Shown here: piece by piece, positions 25,536-35,453 of the stretch
Numbering within the stretch: the first letter of the stretch is position 1
Layout of the letters: each line of letters starts with the position of its first letter
Assembly: GCA_964513215.1 (NCBI GenBank)
Contig: CAZELU010000002.1
Coordinates: 22,488 to 86,487, forward strand
Length of the DNA: 64,000 nucleotides
From: Casp-actino8 sp964513215
GTDB lineage: Bacteria; Actinomycetota; Acidimicrobiia; Acidimicrobiales; Ilumatobacteraceae
Direction of reading: 5' to 3'
The notes under the pieces: model-generated
Told to the model about the DNA's origin: nothing
The model's input: the letters and a program-made list of their open reading frames with translations, nothing else
The model's database searches: none
Made by a program: the position numbers and the translations under genes

Positions 25536-28500
25536 TCAGAGACCGGCGAAGGTCTCGTCCATCAGGTCGGCCAGCTCTTGATCGTGGACCGTCTTCGAAC
25601 CGGTGGCCGGGCTACCGCTGGCCACGCGAGCCACATGACGCAGGTCGTAACCCTGCTCCTTCACGCGCCACGTGCGGTGCTCGACGAAGTGCCACGGACC
25701 CATGTTGCTCGGCTCTTCTTGCAGCCAGACCACTTCGCGCGCGTTCGGGTAGCGCGACAGCAGGTTGAACATCTGCTCGATCGGGAACGGATAGAGCTGT
25801 TCGACACGGATCACGGCGACCGGAGCCTGCCGCTTGTCGCGCTCGGCCATCGCGTCCCACGCGACCTTGCCCGAGCAGAACACGAGACGACGCACCGCTG
25901 ACGGATCGCTGACATTCGGGTCATCGAGCACTTCCTGGAACGAGCCCTGCTCGAGCTCGGACAGCGGCGAGCGACTTTCCTTCATGCGCAACGGCTGCTT
26001 GGGCGTGAAGATCACGAGCGGCTTGCGCACTTCACGATGCATCTGGCGACGCAACACGTGGAAGTACTGCGATGCCGTGGTGGCGTTGACCACCTGGATG
26101 TTGTCTTCGGCGCACAGCGTGAGGAATCGCTCGATACGGGCCGACGAGTGTTCGGGGCCCTGTCCTTCGTAGCCGTGCGGCAACAGCATGACGAGACCGT
26201 TGTGCTGACCCCACTTGTCTTCGGCGGCAACCAAGTACTGGTCGATGATGATCTGGGCGCCGTTCACGAAGTCGCCGAACTGCGCTTCCCACAGAACCAA
26301 TGCTTCGGAGTTGGCGTGGGCGTATCCGTATTCGAAACCGAGTGCCGCGTACTCGCTCAGTAGCGAGTCGTACACCCAGAACTTCTCGGCCCCGGGCAAC
26401 TCGGCCAAGGGAATCCAGACTCGCTCGGTCTCGTAATCGATGAGCGCAGCGTGACGATGACTGAACGTTCCACGCCGCGAATCCTCGCCAGCGAGGCGAA
26501 CCGGGACTCCTTCGAGGACCAGGGAGCCAAAGGCCAGTGCCTCGGCAGTGGCCCACTCGACCTCGCCGCTCTCGAACAGTTTGGTGCGCTGTTCGAACTG
26601 GCGTCCGAGTTTGGGATGAACCGTGAAACCAGCCGGATAGTTGGTGAGTTGCGCGAACACCTTGTCGATGATCGGCCGAGCAACCCCGGTTTCGACGTGA
26701 GGGAGAACACCGACGGGGCGCGGCGGCTTGGCCACCTTGGTGGGAGCCGGAGCGTGGGCTCGAGTGTCGTCGAGAGCCTTCTGCAACTTCGACTGGAAGT
26801 CGTCGAGCGCGTTCTCGGCCTCTTCGAGCGTGATGTCGCCGCGGCCCACCAGAGCCTCGACATACAACTTGCGCACACTGCGCTTCTCGGCGATGGCCTT
26901 GTACATGAGCGGCTGCGTGTAACTCGGATCGTCGCCTTCGTTGTGACCGTGGCGGCGGTAGCACACCATGTCGATGACGACGTCCTTGTGGAACCGCTGG
27001 CGGTACTCGAACGCGAGACGTGCGACGCGCAGACACGCTTCTGGGTCGTCGCCGTTCACGTGGAAGATGGGTGCCTGGATGGTCTTGGCCACGTCCGAGC
27101 AGTAGAGCGACGAACGTGCGAACTGCGGCGACGTGGTGAAACCGATCTGATTGTTGATGATCAGGTGAATGGTTCCGCCGACGCGGTAGCCCATGATGTC
27201 GCTCATGGCGAGACACTCGGGCACCACACCCTGACCGGCGAAGGCCGCGTCACCGTGAATGAGAATCGGCAGGGCCGGGAACGAGCCGGGCGGATCGATC
27301 TGATCTTGTTGCGCGCGGATCATGCCGAGGACGATGGGGTCGACCGTCTCGAGGTGGCTCGGGTTGGAGGCCAACTCGATCTTGATCGAGTTGCCACTCG
27401 GACTGGTGTGGGTACCCGACGCACCCAGGTGGTACTTGACGTCGCCCGAACCTTGCACGGTGTCGGGATCGACGTGGCCTTCGAATTCCTTGAACAGTGA
27501 CTCGAGGCTCTTGCCCATCACGTTGGCGAGAACGTTGAGGCGACCGCGGTGGGCCATGCCGATCACCGACGACACCTGGCCGGAATTGGCGGCCAACGAG
27601 AGGATCTCGTCGAGAATCGGAACCGCACTCTCGGCACCTTCGAGGCCAAAACGCTTGGTGCCGACGTACTTGGTGGCGAGGAACTTCTCGAAAGCTTCGG
27701 CCGCATTGAGACGTTCGACGAGACGGCGCTTCTCTTCCTTGGACAACTGGAAGTCGACACCCTCGAAGTGCGACTGGATCCAGCGCTGCTCATCGGTGTC
27801 CTGGATGTGCATGTACTCCACACCGATGGTGCGGCAGTACGCGTCACGAAGAACTCCGAGGAGGTCGCCCAACGACATGCGATCGCGACCGGCCACACTG
27901 CCCGTGCCCGACACGGCGCCGGTCAGGAATTCACGGTCGAGATCCCAGATGGTGAAGCCGTAGGTGGCCGGGTCGAGTTCGACCGGCATCTTCGGCTCTT
28001 TCCAGCGCAACGGGTCGATGTCGGCGATGAGGTGTCCACGAACGCGATGAACGCGGATCAAGGTGGCGATCTGCATCTGCTTCTGCAGACGCGCTTCGTC
28101 GCTGTCGAGCGGATTGACGTCGGAACGCCACTTGACCGCCTCGTACGGAACGCCGAGGCTCTTGAAGACGTCCTCGTAGAAACCGTGCTCACCGAGCAAC
28201 AACTCGTGCACCCGCTTGAGGAACAGGCCGCTCTCGGCGCCCTGGATGATGCGATGGTCGTACGTACTCGTGACCGTGACGACCTTCGACACACCGAGGG
28301 TTCCGAGGGCGCGCTCGTCGGCGCCCTGGAATTCGGCCGGATAGTCGATGCTGCCGACTCCGACGATGACACCTTGGCCGGGCATCAAACGCGGAACGCT
28401 CTGAACCGTTCCGATGGTGCCCGGGTTGGTGATGCTGACGGTGGCACCCTGGAAATCGGCCACCTGCAACTTGTTCTGCTTGACCTTGCGAACGAGCTCG

Positions 28501-29201
28501 TCGTAGGCCACCACGAACTCGGCGAAGTTGAAGGTGTCGGCGTCACGCAGAACTGGCACGACGAGCGAGCGACTTCCGTCGGACTTGGCCACGTCGACCG
28601 CGAGACCCACGTTCACGTGTGCGTGGCGCACCACTCGCGGCTTACCGTCGGGCCCCTCGACGAACGACGAGTTCATGACCGGTACGGCGTCGGCGATGGC
28701 GCGAACGATGGCGTATCCGATGACGTGGGTGAACGAGACCTTGTTCTGACCCGAACGCGTGCGGTACCCGTTGATGACCTTGCGGTTGACCTCGAGCAAC
28801 TTGGCCGGAACGTTGCGGAAGCTGGTGGCGGTGGGGACCGTCAGGCTGCGTTCCATGTTGGTGACGATGGCGACACCGGCTCCCTTGATGGGTTCGCCGA
28901 GAGCATCGGTGGGTGCGAGTGCCGGTGCGGCTGTCGCACCATTGCTGACTGCGCCGTTTGACGACGTGCCGTTACTCGCGGGTGCGGTCGACACCGGAGC
29001 GGCGGGCGCCGGGGCCGCGGCCGGTCGCGCTGGTGCAGCAGCGACTTCGGCGCGAGACTTGTAATCGGAAAAGAACTCTCGCCAGGACTCGCCGACCGAG
29101 GCAGGGTCGAGCCTGTACTGCTCGAACATCTCCTCGACGAGCCAGCTATTGGCTCCGAAGTCGGCCGAGCCGTTGGCAGCGCTGGCAACGGTGTCGGTCA
29201 C
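25536..29201 (-). CDS. kgd: Multifunctional 2-oxoglutarate decarboxylase / dehydrogenase E1-E2 fusion
   Basis: Central TCA-cycle enzyme of actinobacterial type, 1221 residues. Order: short E1 N-terminal segment (SWLVEEMFEQYRLDP near residue 16), an Ala/Pro-rich linker (about 45-95), an E2 succinyltransferase catalytic domain (about 100-330) ending in TSTYDHRIIQGAESG, then the thiamine-diphosphate E1 part with HGDAAFAGQGVV, NNQIGFTTSP and LLPHGYEGQGPEHSSAR. No lipoyl domain is present, as in Kgd of mycobacteria, which borrows lipoyl carriers. I prefer the GTG at 29201 because TACAGT lies 7 nt upstream; an ATG at 29261 would overlap the divergent cupredoxin start. Confidence 0.94.
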   Translation of the reverse strand: MTDTVASAANGSADFGANSWLVEEMFEQYRLDPASVGESWREFFSDYKSRAEVAAAPARPAAAPAPAAPVSTAPASNGTSSNGAVSNGATAAPALAPTDALGEPIKGAGVAIVTNMERSLTVPTATSFRNVPAKLLEVNRKVINGYRTRSGQNKVSFTHVIGYAIVRAIADAVPVMNSSFVEGPDGKPRVVRHAHVNVGLAVDVAKSDGSRSLVVPVLRDADTFNFAEFVVAYDELVRKVKQNKLQVADFQGATVSITNPGTIGTVQSVPRLMPGQGVIVGVGSIDYPAEFQGADERALGTLGVSKVVTVTSTYDHRIIQGAESGLFLKRVHELLLGEHGFYEDVFKSLGVPYEAVKWRSDVNPLDSDEARLQKQMQIATLIRVHRVRGHLIADIDPLRWKEPKMPVELDPATYGFTIWDLDREFLTGAVSGTGSVAGRDRMSLGDLLGVLRDAYCRTIGVEYMHIQDTDEQRWIQSHFEGVDFQLSKEEKRRLVERLNAAEAFEKFLATKYVGTKRFGLEGAESAVPILDEILSLAANSGQVSSVIGMAHRGRLNVLANVMGKSLESLFKEFEGHVDPDTVQGSGDVKYHLGASGTHTSPSGNSIKIELASNPSHLETVDPIVLGMIRAQQDQIDPPGSFPALPILIHGDAAFAGQGVVPECLAMSDIMGYRVGGTIHLIINNQIGFTTSPQFARSSLYCSDVAKTIQAPIFHVNGDDPEACLRVARLAFEYRQRFHKDVVIDMVCYRRHGHNEGDDPSYTQPLMYKAIAEKRSVRKLYVEALVGRGDITLEEAENALDDFQSKLQKALDDTRAHAPAPTKVAKPPRPVGVLPHVETGVARPIIDKVFAQLTNYPAGFTVHPKLGRQFEQRTKLFESGEVEWATAEALAFGSLVLEGVPVRLAGEDSRRGTFSHRHAALIDYETERVWIPLAELPGAEKFWVYDSLLSEYAALGFEYGYAHANSEALVLWEAQFGDFVNGAQIIIDQYLVAAEDKWGQHNGLVMLLPHGYEGQGPEHSSARIERFLTLCAEDNIQVVNATTASQYFHVLRRQMHREVRKPLVIFTPKQPLRMKESRSPLSELEQGSFQEVLDDPNVSDPSAVRRLVFCSGKVAWDAMAERDKRQAPVAVIRVEQLYPFPIEQMFNLLSRYPNAREVVWLQEEPSNMGPWHFVEHRTWRVKEQGYDLRHVARVASGSPATGSKTVHDQELADLMDETFAGL

Positions 29202-29208
29202 ATCGGAA

Positions 29209-29214
29209 ACTGTA
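29209..29214 (-). promoter_or_regulatory. Putative leaderless -10 (TACAGT) of kgd
   Basis: Minus-strand TACAGT, 7 nt, then the GTG at 29201. Confidence 0.45.
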
Positions 29215-29246
29215 CCCCTGCTGACCTGCGGTGAGAGAAGCGCTTG

Positions 29247-29252
29247 TAGATT
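29247..29252 (+). promoter_or_regulatory. Putative leaderless -10 (TAGATT) of the cupredoxin gene
   Basis: TAGATT, 7 nt, then the ATG at 29260. With the kgd hexamer it forms a compact back-to-back promoter pair in 58 bp. Confidence 0.5.
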
Positions 29253-29259
29253 TTCGGAC

Positions 29260-29631
29260 ATGCGCCGCACTTCCCTGGCTCTCGTCTCGTTCGCCGTTCT
29301 CGCCGCCTGCGGAGGAGGCGAATCGGCCCCCGAAACCACCCTTCCCGCCGGTGTCGACCTGGTCGTGAAGGCCGTTCCCACCATCCGCTGGGACGCGTCG
29401 TCGTACACGGCACCGGCCGGCGAGATCGACGTGTTCCTCGCCAACGACGACAACGTGAAGCATGTCCTCGTGGTGCTCCAGGACGACAAGGTGGTGGGCG
29501 ACCTCGAACTCGAGGTGAACAAGCGTGGTGACACCGATCAGGGCACCATCACCCTCCAGCCGGGCGAGTACCGCATCTACTGCACCGTGCCCGGCCACGG
29601 CTCGATGGACTCCACACTCACCGTGTCCTGA
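29260..29631 (+). CDS. Cupredoxin-like lipoprotein
   Basis: A 123-residue exported lipoprotein: signal peptide MRRTSLALVSFAVLAAC with lipobox LAAC (Cys17), then a cupredoxin fold. Type 1 copper ligands are visible as His in VKHVLVV near residue 68 and Cys, His and Met in IYCTVPGHGSMDS near residues 107-116, in the usual H...C...H...M order. It probably carries electrons or binds copper at the cell surface. A strong terminator follows. Confidence 0.86.
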   Translation: MRRTSLALVSFAVLAACGGGESAPETTLPAGVDLVVKAVPTIRWDASSYTAPAGEIDVFLANDDNVKHVLVVLQDDKVVGDLELEVNKRGDTDQGTITLQPGEYRIYCTVPGHGSMDSTLTVS

Positions 29632-29654
29632 ACGCGAACTCGTCCGGATAACGA

Positions 29655-29682
29655 AACTGGCCGCCCCGAAGGGCGGCCAGTT
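29655..29682. terminator. Bidirectional intrinsic terminator
   Basis: Perfect 12-bp GC-rich stem (arms 29655-29666 and 29671-29682) with a CGAA loop, then CAGTTTTG on the plus side and a GTTTCG run on the minus side. It separates the cupredoxin gene from the convergent PuuD-like gene. Confidence 0.85.
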
Positions 29683-29706
29683 CAGTTTTGTGATCCGTTG
29701 GGCTGA

Positions 29707-30465
29707 TCAGGCCTTCAGGAAGATCTCACCGAGGATGTAGAGCACGACCCACAGCGCGACAGCCGAGATGATCGCGTTCTTGTGGCTCTCGTAGGGCCAC
29801 AGCAACTTGTTGGTGTTGGCGGTGCCACCGAGCTTGCCCAAGCAGTTGAGCTCGAGGATCGCGCCGATCACCACGGCGATGATCACGAACGTCCAGGCCT
29901 TGCCAGCCGAGTTGCCGTCGTAGAGCGGGCCGAAGAAGTGCGACGCACCGACCATGTAGAAGAGCATCGAGATCGAGAAGATGAGGTTCTGACGGCTGGC
30001 CAACAGCGCGCGGCGACCGGCGCCGGCCGCATTCGGGTCGGCTTCGCCGCCACCGAGCACGTTGGCGGCATTGGCCAGAACGACCTTCTGGTTCTTCCAG
30101 ATGACCATCCACACGTTGGCGGCCATCAAGATGCCCATGAGCATTCCGACGAAAATGGCCGAGTTGTGCGGCAGACCGAAGGCCGAATCCTCCGACATGA
30201 AGTTCTGCATGTAGTTCTCGGTCACGCCGATGATGAGCAGTCCGAGCACGAGAGTCACGACGGCCGCCCAGCGGAACCACCACAGGGCGCGACGGGCCAA
30301 CTTGTCGATCGAAATGTTGCGGGCCTTGCCCTCGTCGCCATACGCGGCGAAAGCCGGGACCTGGACGAGATTGAAGTAGTAGAGCAAGCCGATCCAGGCG
30401 ATGCCAGCCAGCACGTGGAGCCAGCGCAACGCGAACGACAGACCCTCTTGATTGAAGAGTTCCAT
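29707..30465 (-). CDS. PuuD-like (urate oxidase N-terminal domain) membrane protein
   Basis: A 252-residue integral membrane protein with at least six hydrophobic helices. The start FNQEGLSFALRWLHVLAGIAWIG and conserved membrane His residues (WLHVLAG, HNSAIF, ASHFFGP) match the urate oxidase N-terminal family. In the urate oxidase PuuD this domain is followed by cytochrome c, which is absent here, so a urate function is doubtful; a quinone- or heme-linked membrane redox role is possible. A perfect AAGGAGG site lies 6 nt before the ATG. Confidence 0.75.
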   Translation of the reverse strand: MELFNQEGLSFALRWLHVLAGIAWIGLLYYFNLVQVPAFAAYGDEGKARNISIDKLARRALWWFRWAAVVTLVLGLLIIGVTENYMQNFMSEDSAFGLPHNSAIFVGMLMGILMAANVWMVIWKNQKVVLANAANVLGGGEADPNAAGAGRRALLASRQNLIFSISMLFYMVGASHFFGPLYDGNSAGKAWTFVIIAVVIGAILELNCLGKLGGTANTNKLLWPYESHKNAIISAVALWVVLYILGEIFLKA

Positions 30466-30484
30466 GAGTTTCCTCCTTCGGGGG

Positions 30485-30539
30485 GCGTCCGCATCCGGAC
30501 GCACACCTGGTCAAGGTACCAAGCACCGACTGCGCAGTC
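30485..30539. other. Intergenic inverted repeats before ettA and the PuuD-like gene
   Basis: In the 153-bp divergent intergenic region, a 7-bp inverted repeat (arms 30485-30491 and 30496-30502) and a 12-bp palindrome GACTGCGCAGTC (30528-30539) are seen. Either could be an operator. There is no direct evidence of binding. Confidence 0.3.
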
Positions 30540-30618
30540 AGCGATTGTGCCCGGACCCGCGGCGCCCCCTCGCCACTAACCTGCAAGAGCCCGATCATCT
30601 GGAGAACGTCGACCTCTC

Positions 30619-32294
<1,676 letters not shown>

Positions 32295-32295
<1 letters not shown>

Positions 32296-32612
32296 TGCAG
32301 TCGACGCTCTTCTCCCGCATCCGCATCGTCACCGGCGTCATGTTCGTGGCGTCGATCGCAGGTCTGATCGTCTCGTCGATCGCCGGCAACAACGAAGGTT
32401 GGGTCGTGACGATCGGTGTGGTGAGTGCCGTGACCGCCATCGTCTTGATCGTGAGTTCGGCGGTCGTTTCCTCGAAGCGGATTCCGGCATTCTCCGAAGT
32501 GGAGGCCGAGCGCATCGAGGAGCAGGTTCGACGTCTGGTGGCCGCCGGCGCCGACGAGAACGACGTTCGCGAACTGGTGAAGACTTCCATTCGTCTCGGC
32601 CGAGGCCTCTGA
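32295..32612 (+). CDS. Small two-helix membrane protein, function unknown
   Basis: A 105-residue protein with two hydrophobic helices (about residues 10-28 and 35-57) and a charged helical tail (EVEAERIEEQVRRLVAAGADENDVRELVKT). No family is recognised. Its ATG overlaps the ettA stop and its own stop is 2 nt before the CysQ-like GTG, so all three are coupled. Confidence 0.7.
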
Positions 32613-32614
32613 CC

Positions 32615-33370
32615 GTGACCGTTGCCGAGTCCGATCAGGACCTCGCAACGCGGGTGGCGACCGAAGCCGGAGTCATGCTCAACGACTTGCGGCGCGAACT
32701 CGACGACGTCGGCACGACGTACTGGGAGATGAAGGACGAGGGCGATGTCGCGGGCCATCGATTCCTGGTGGCCGCACTTCAGTCCGCGCGCCCCGACGAC
32801 GTGATCTTGTCCGAGGAAGCAGCCGACAATCGTCGCCGCCTCTCGGCCGAACGGGTGTGGATCATCGATCCGATCGACGGCACGAGCGAGTTCGCCGATC
32901 CGCCGCGTTGGGACTGGGCCGTTCACGTCGCCTTGTGGGAACGCGGGCACATCACTGCCGCCGCCGTGGCCATGCCCGCGATCGGTCGCACCTTCACCAT
33001 GGGTCCGGCCGAAACGGTGCCACCTCAGAAGAACGACAAGCCCGTTCTGGTCACCTCGCGTAATCGCAACACCTACTCAGCCGTGGCCATTGCTCACGGT
33101 CTCGACTGTCTCGTCGGTCGACTCGGTTCGGCTGGCGCCAAGACGATGGCGGTGGTGATGGGTGAAGCCGACATCTACGTGCACGACGGCGGCATGTATC
33201 AATGGGACACCGCGGCTCCCGCCGGAGTGGCGGCCGCAGCCGGACTACACGTGAGTCGCATCGATGGTTCCCCGCTCGTGTACAACGCACCCGATCTCTG
33301 GCTCCCCGACTTCCTCGTGTGTCGCACCGAACTCGCCGAGCCGTGCCTGCGCGCGTTGGGTGCGGTCTGA
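32615..33370 (+). CDS. Inositol-phosphatase-family protein (CysQ-like)
   Basis: A 251-residue Mg2+-dependent phosphatase of the inositol monophosphatase family. Metal-site motifs are LSEEAADN near residue 67 and WIIDPIDGTSEF near residue 84, and the C-terminal metal ligand lies in YQWDTAAPAGVAAAAGLHVS near residue 200. Length and sequence favour a 3'(2'),5'-bisphosphate nucleotidase (CysQ) over an inositol phosphatase, but this is not certain. It ends the ettA operon. Confidence 0.8.
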   Translation: MTVAESDQDLATRVATEAGVMLNDLRRELDDVGTTYWEMKDEGDVAGHRFLVAALQSARPDDVILSEEAADNRRRLSAERVWIIDPIDGTSEFADPPRWDWAVHVALWERGHITAAAVAMPAIGRTFTMGPAETVPPQKNDKPVLVTSRNRNTYSAVAIAHGLDCLVGRLGSAGAKTMAVVMGEADIYVHDGGMYQWDTAAPAGVAAAAGLHVSRIDGSPLVYNAPDLWLPDFLVCRTELAEPCLRALGAV

Positions 33371-33395
33371 GCCGAACCGAGAGTCACCACTCGGG

Positions 33396-33401
33396 TAGTT
33401 T
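33396..33401 (+). promoter_or_regulatory. Putative leaderless -10 (TAGTTT) of the His-rich membrane protein
   Basis: TAGTTT, 7 nt, then the GTG at 33409. Confidence 0.5.
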
Positions 33402-33408
33402 CACTTTC

Positions 33409-35432
33409 GTGCACAAGCCATCCGGACATCTGTTGGCGGGTTTCGCAGCACTCGGAGCCGGCGCGCTGCACGCCAGTGCGGTCGGCCTCCACGCCGAGAC
33501 CCCGCAACTCGCGCGCATCTTCGTCGTCATGGCTCTTCTGCAGCTCGGCGTGGGTGTGGCACTGGTTCTTCGCCCCCGGGCGACCTTCCTGGCCGCCGGC
33601 CTGATCGTCAACACCCTCGCAGTGGGCGGCTGGCTCCTCACTCGTCTCGTCGGCATCTCGTGGATCGACGGTCTCGAAGTGCGTGAAGGACCACAGATCG
33701 CCGACACGCTCTGTGCCGGTCTGGGTGCTCTGTCGGCGGCCCTCGCGCTCGGCCTTCTCGTCGCCGGTTCGACGCCGCTCGCGAACCTGCGATCGCTCAA
33801 CGCTGCTCTTCCGCTCGCCGCCGTCGGTTTCACCGTCGTGATCGGTATGTGGAACGGCGCCACTCATGTGCACGACCACGGAGGCGAGCATGCCTCAGGT
33901 GTCGATCACCATTCGGACTCGACCGCGACGGGAGACGGCCACGACCACTCGTCATCGGGTGTGGCTCTGGCGACCGGCGAGTCCGCCAGCGACGCCGTTG
34001 CGCACGACCACGCCACCAACTGGCCACGACCCTACGACCCGAGCGTCGGCATCGACATCAGCGGGGTCGAGGGTGTGTCAGCCGAGCAGGAGGCGCGGGC
34101 GCGCGAACTCATTCTCGCGACACAACGTGAGCTTCCCCGTTGGTCCGACTACGACGAAGCGGTGGCCCAGGGTTGGGTCTCGATCGGTGACGAGTCCACC
34201 GGGCACGAGCACCTCGTGAATCGTCGCTTGATCGTCGACGGTAAGTTCCTCGACCCCACCGCACCCGAGTCACTCGTGTACGAGGTCGAGGGATCGAACA
34301 AGACTCTCGTGTCGGCAATGTTCATGGCCGACATCGGGATGGCGATCGACGATCCGAAGCTCACCGACTTCGCCGGGCCTCTGATGCAGTGGCACGTGCA
34401 CGACAACTTGTGCTTCCGTACGAACGCCGCTGGACGTTCGGTCGTGGCCGGAGTGCTCGATGCGCAGGGCAACTGCCCACCTGGTTCGACTCTCGGCGGC
34501 ATCGGAATCGCGATGGTGCACGTCTGGATCGCCCCTCATCCATGCGGTCCGTTCGCCGCACTCGAAGGTGAAGGCGCCGGTCGAGCGGCGGTCTCCGAAG
34601 AAGAACGTGTCGACATGTGTGCTCACGATCACGGCGCCGAAAGTGGTTCTCTGTCGGTTGCCGCATCAGAAGCCGACACCGGAGCCGCACGTATCGACCT
34701 GTCAGGCATGCCGGGCGTGCTTCCCGACGAGCGTCGTCGCGCGGAAGATCTGCTCTATTCCACGCGGATGGTTCTTCCGAAGTTCGCCGACACGANNNNN
34801 NNNNNNNNNNNNNNNNNNNNNNNNNNNNNNNNNNNNNNNNNNNNNNNNNNNNNNNNNNNNNNNNNNNNNNNNNNNNNNNNNNNNNNNNNNNNNNNGCGGA
34901 AGATCTGCTCTATTCCACGCGGATGGTTCTTCCGAAGTTCGCCGACACGACCACCGCCGAGGCAGCCGGCTTCACGACGATCGGCGACGGCGCCACGGGC
35001 TACGAGCACTACATCAACTGGAAGTACATCAACGACGAGCACGAACTGAATCCGGAATTCCCCGAGAGCCTCGTGTATCAGATCGATCCGGCCACTCGTC
35101 AGAAGAAACTCGTATCGGCCATGTACATGATGGGCGACGAGTACACCCTCGACAACGTTCCGAACGTGGGCGGACCACTCACCCAGTGGCACATCCACAA
35201 CAACCTCTGTTTCAGCCGTGACCCGGCCGTCTTCGGGTCCACCCGCGTGGTGGGAGTGACGTCGCCGAACGGCGCGTGCCAATTCGGCGTCAAGCTGCGC
35301 GAGAACCCGATGATCCACGTGTGGATCGTTCCGCACAAGTGCGGGCCCTTCGCCGCGCTCGAAGGCGTAGGCGCCGGACAGGTGCGCGCCGGCGAAGAGC
35401 AACTCTGCGATCACGCGCACGCTGGCGCCTGA
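33409..35432 (+). CDS. His-rich membrane protein with duplicated extracellular domain (interrupted by assembly gap)
   Basis: Collapsing the artificial gap gives one frame of 622 residues. Five hydrophobic helices fill residues about 5-145, followed by a linker packed with His (HVHDHGGEH, VDHHSDS, GDGHDHSSSG; about 148-185). Two copies of one 190-residue domain follow (about 213-402 and 427-620). Both start with a GVxGV segment and a helix, then share WSDYDEA/FADTTTAEAAG, LVSAMF/LVSAMY, QWHVHDNLCF/QWHIHNNLCF, HVWIAPHPCGPFAALEG/HVWIVPHKCGPFAALEG and a final C-x-H-x-H. The conserved His and Cys suggest metal binding, perhaps copper or zinc. No known family is recognised. Confidence 0.72.
34741..34950. 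repeat. Assembly gap with 55-bp duplicated flanks
   Basis: 100 N at 34796-34895. Bases 34741-34795 equal 34896-34950 exactly. Removing 155 nt joins the plus-strand frame before the gap to the one after it. Confidence 0.95.
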
Positions 35433-35453
35433 TCGACGAGACCGCCCGCCGCG

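Noticed and set aside
25532..25546. Small hairpin CCGGTC-AGA-GACCGG at the kgd stop as terminator
   Set aside because: Only 6 bp with a 3-nt loop and no T-tract; too weak to list as a feature.
26032..28961. Long open frames inside kgd on other frames and strand
   Set aside because: High GC gives long spurious frames; none shows a recognisable protein pattern.
29201..29261. ATG at 29261 as kgd start
   Set aside because: It overlaps the divergent cupredoxin start codon and has no -10 hexamer near it, although an AGGGAA lies 9 nt upstream; the GTG at 29201 fits better.
34796..34895. Frameshift or pseudogene at the gap
   Set aside because: The frame change comes from the artificial 155 nt; collapsing the duplicate restores one frame.
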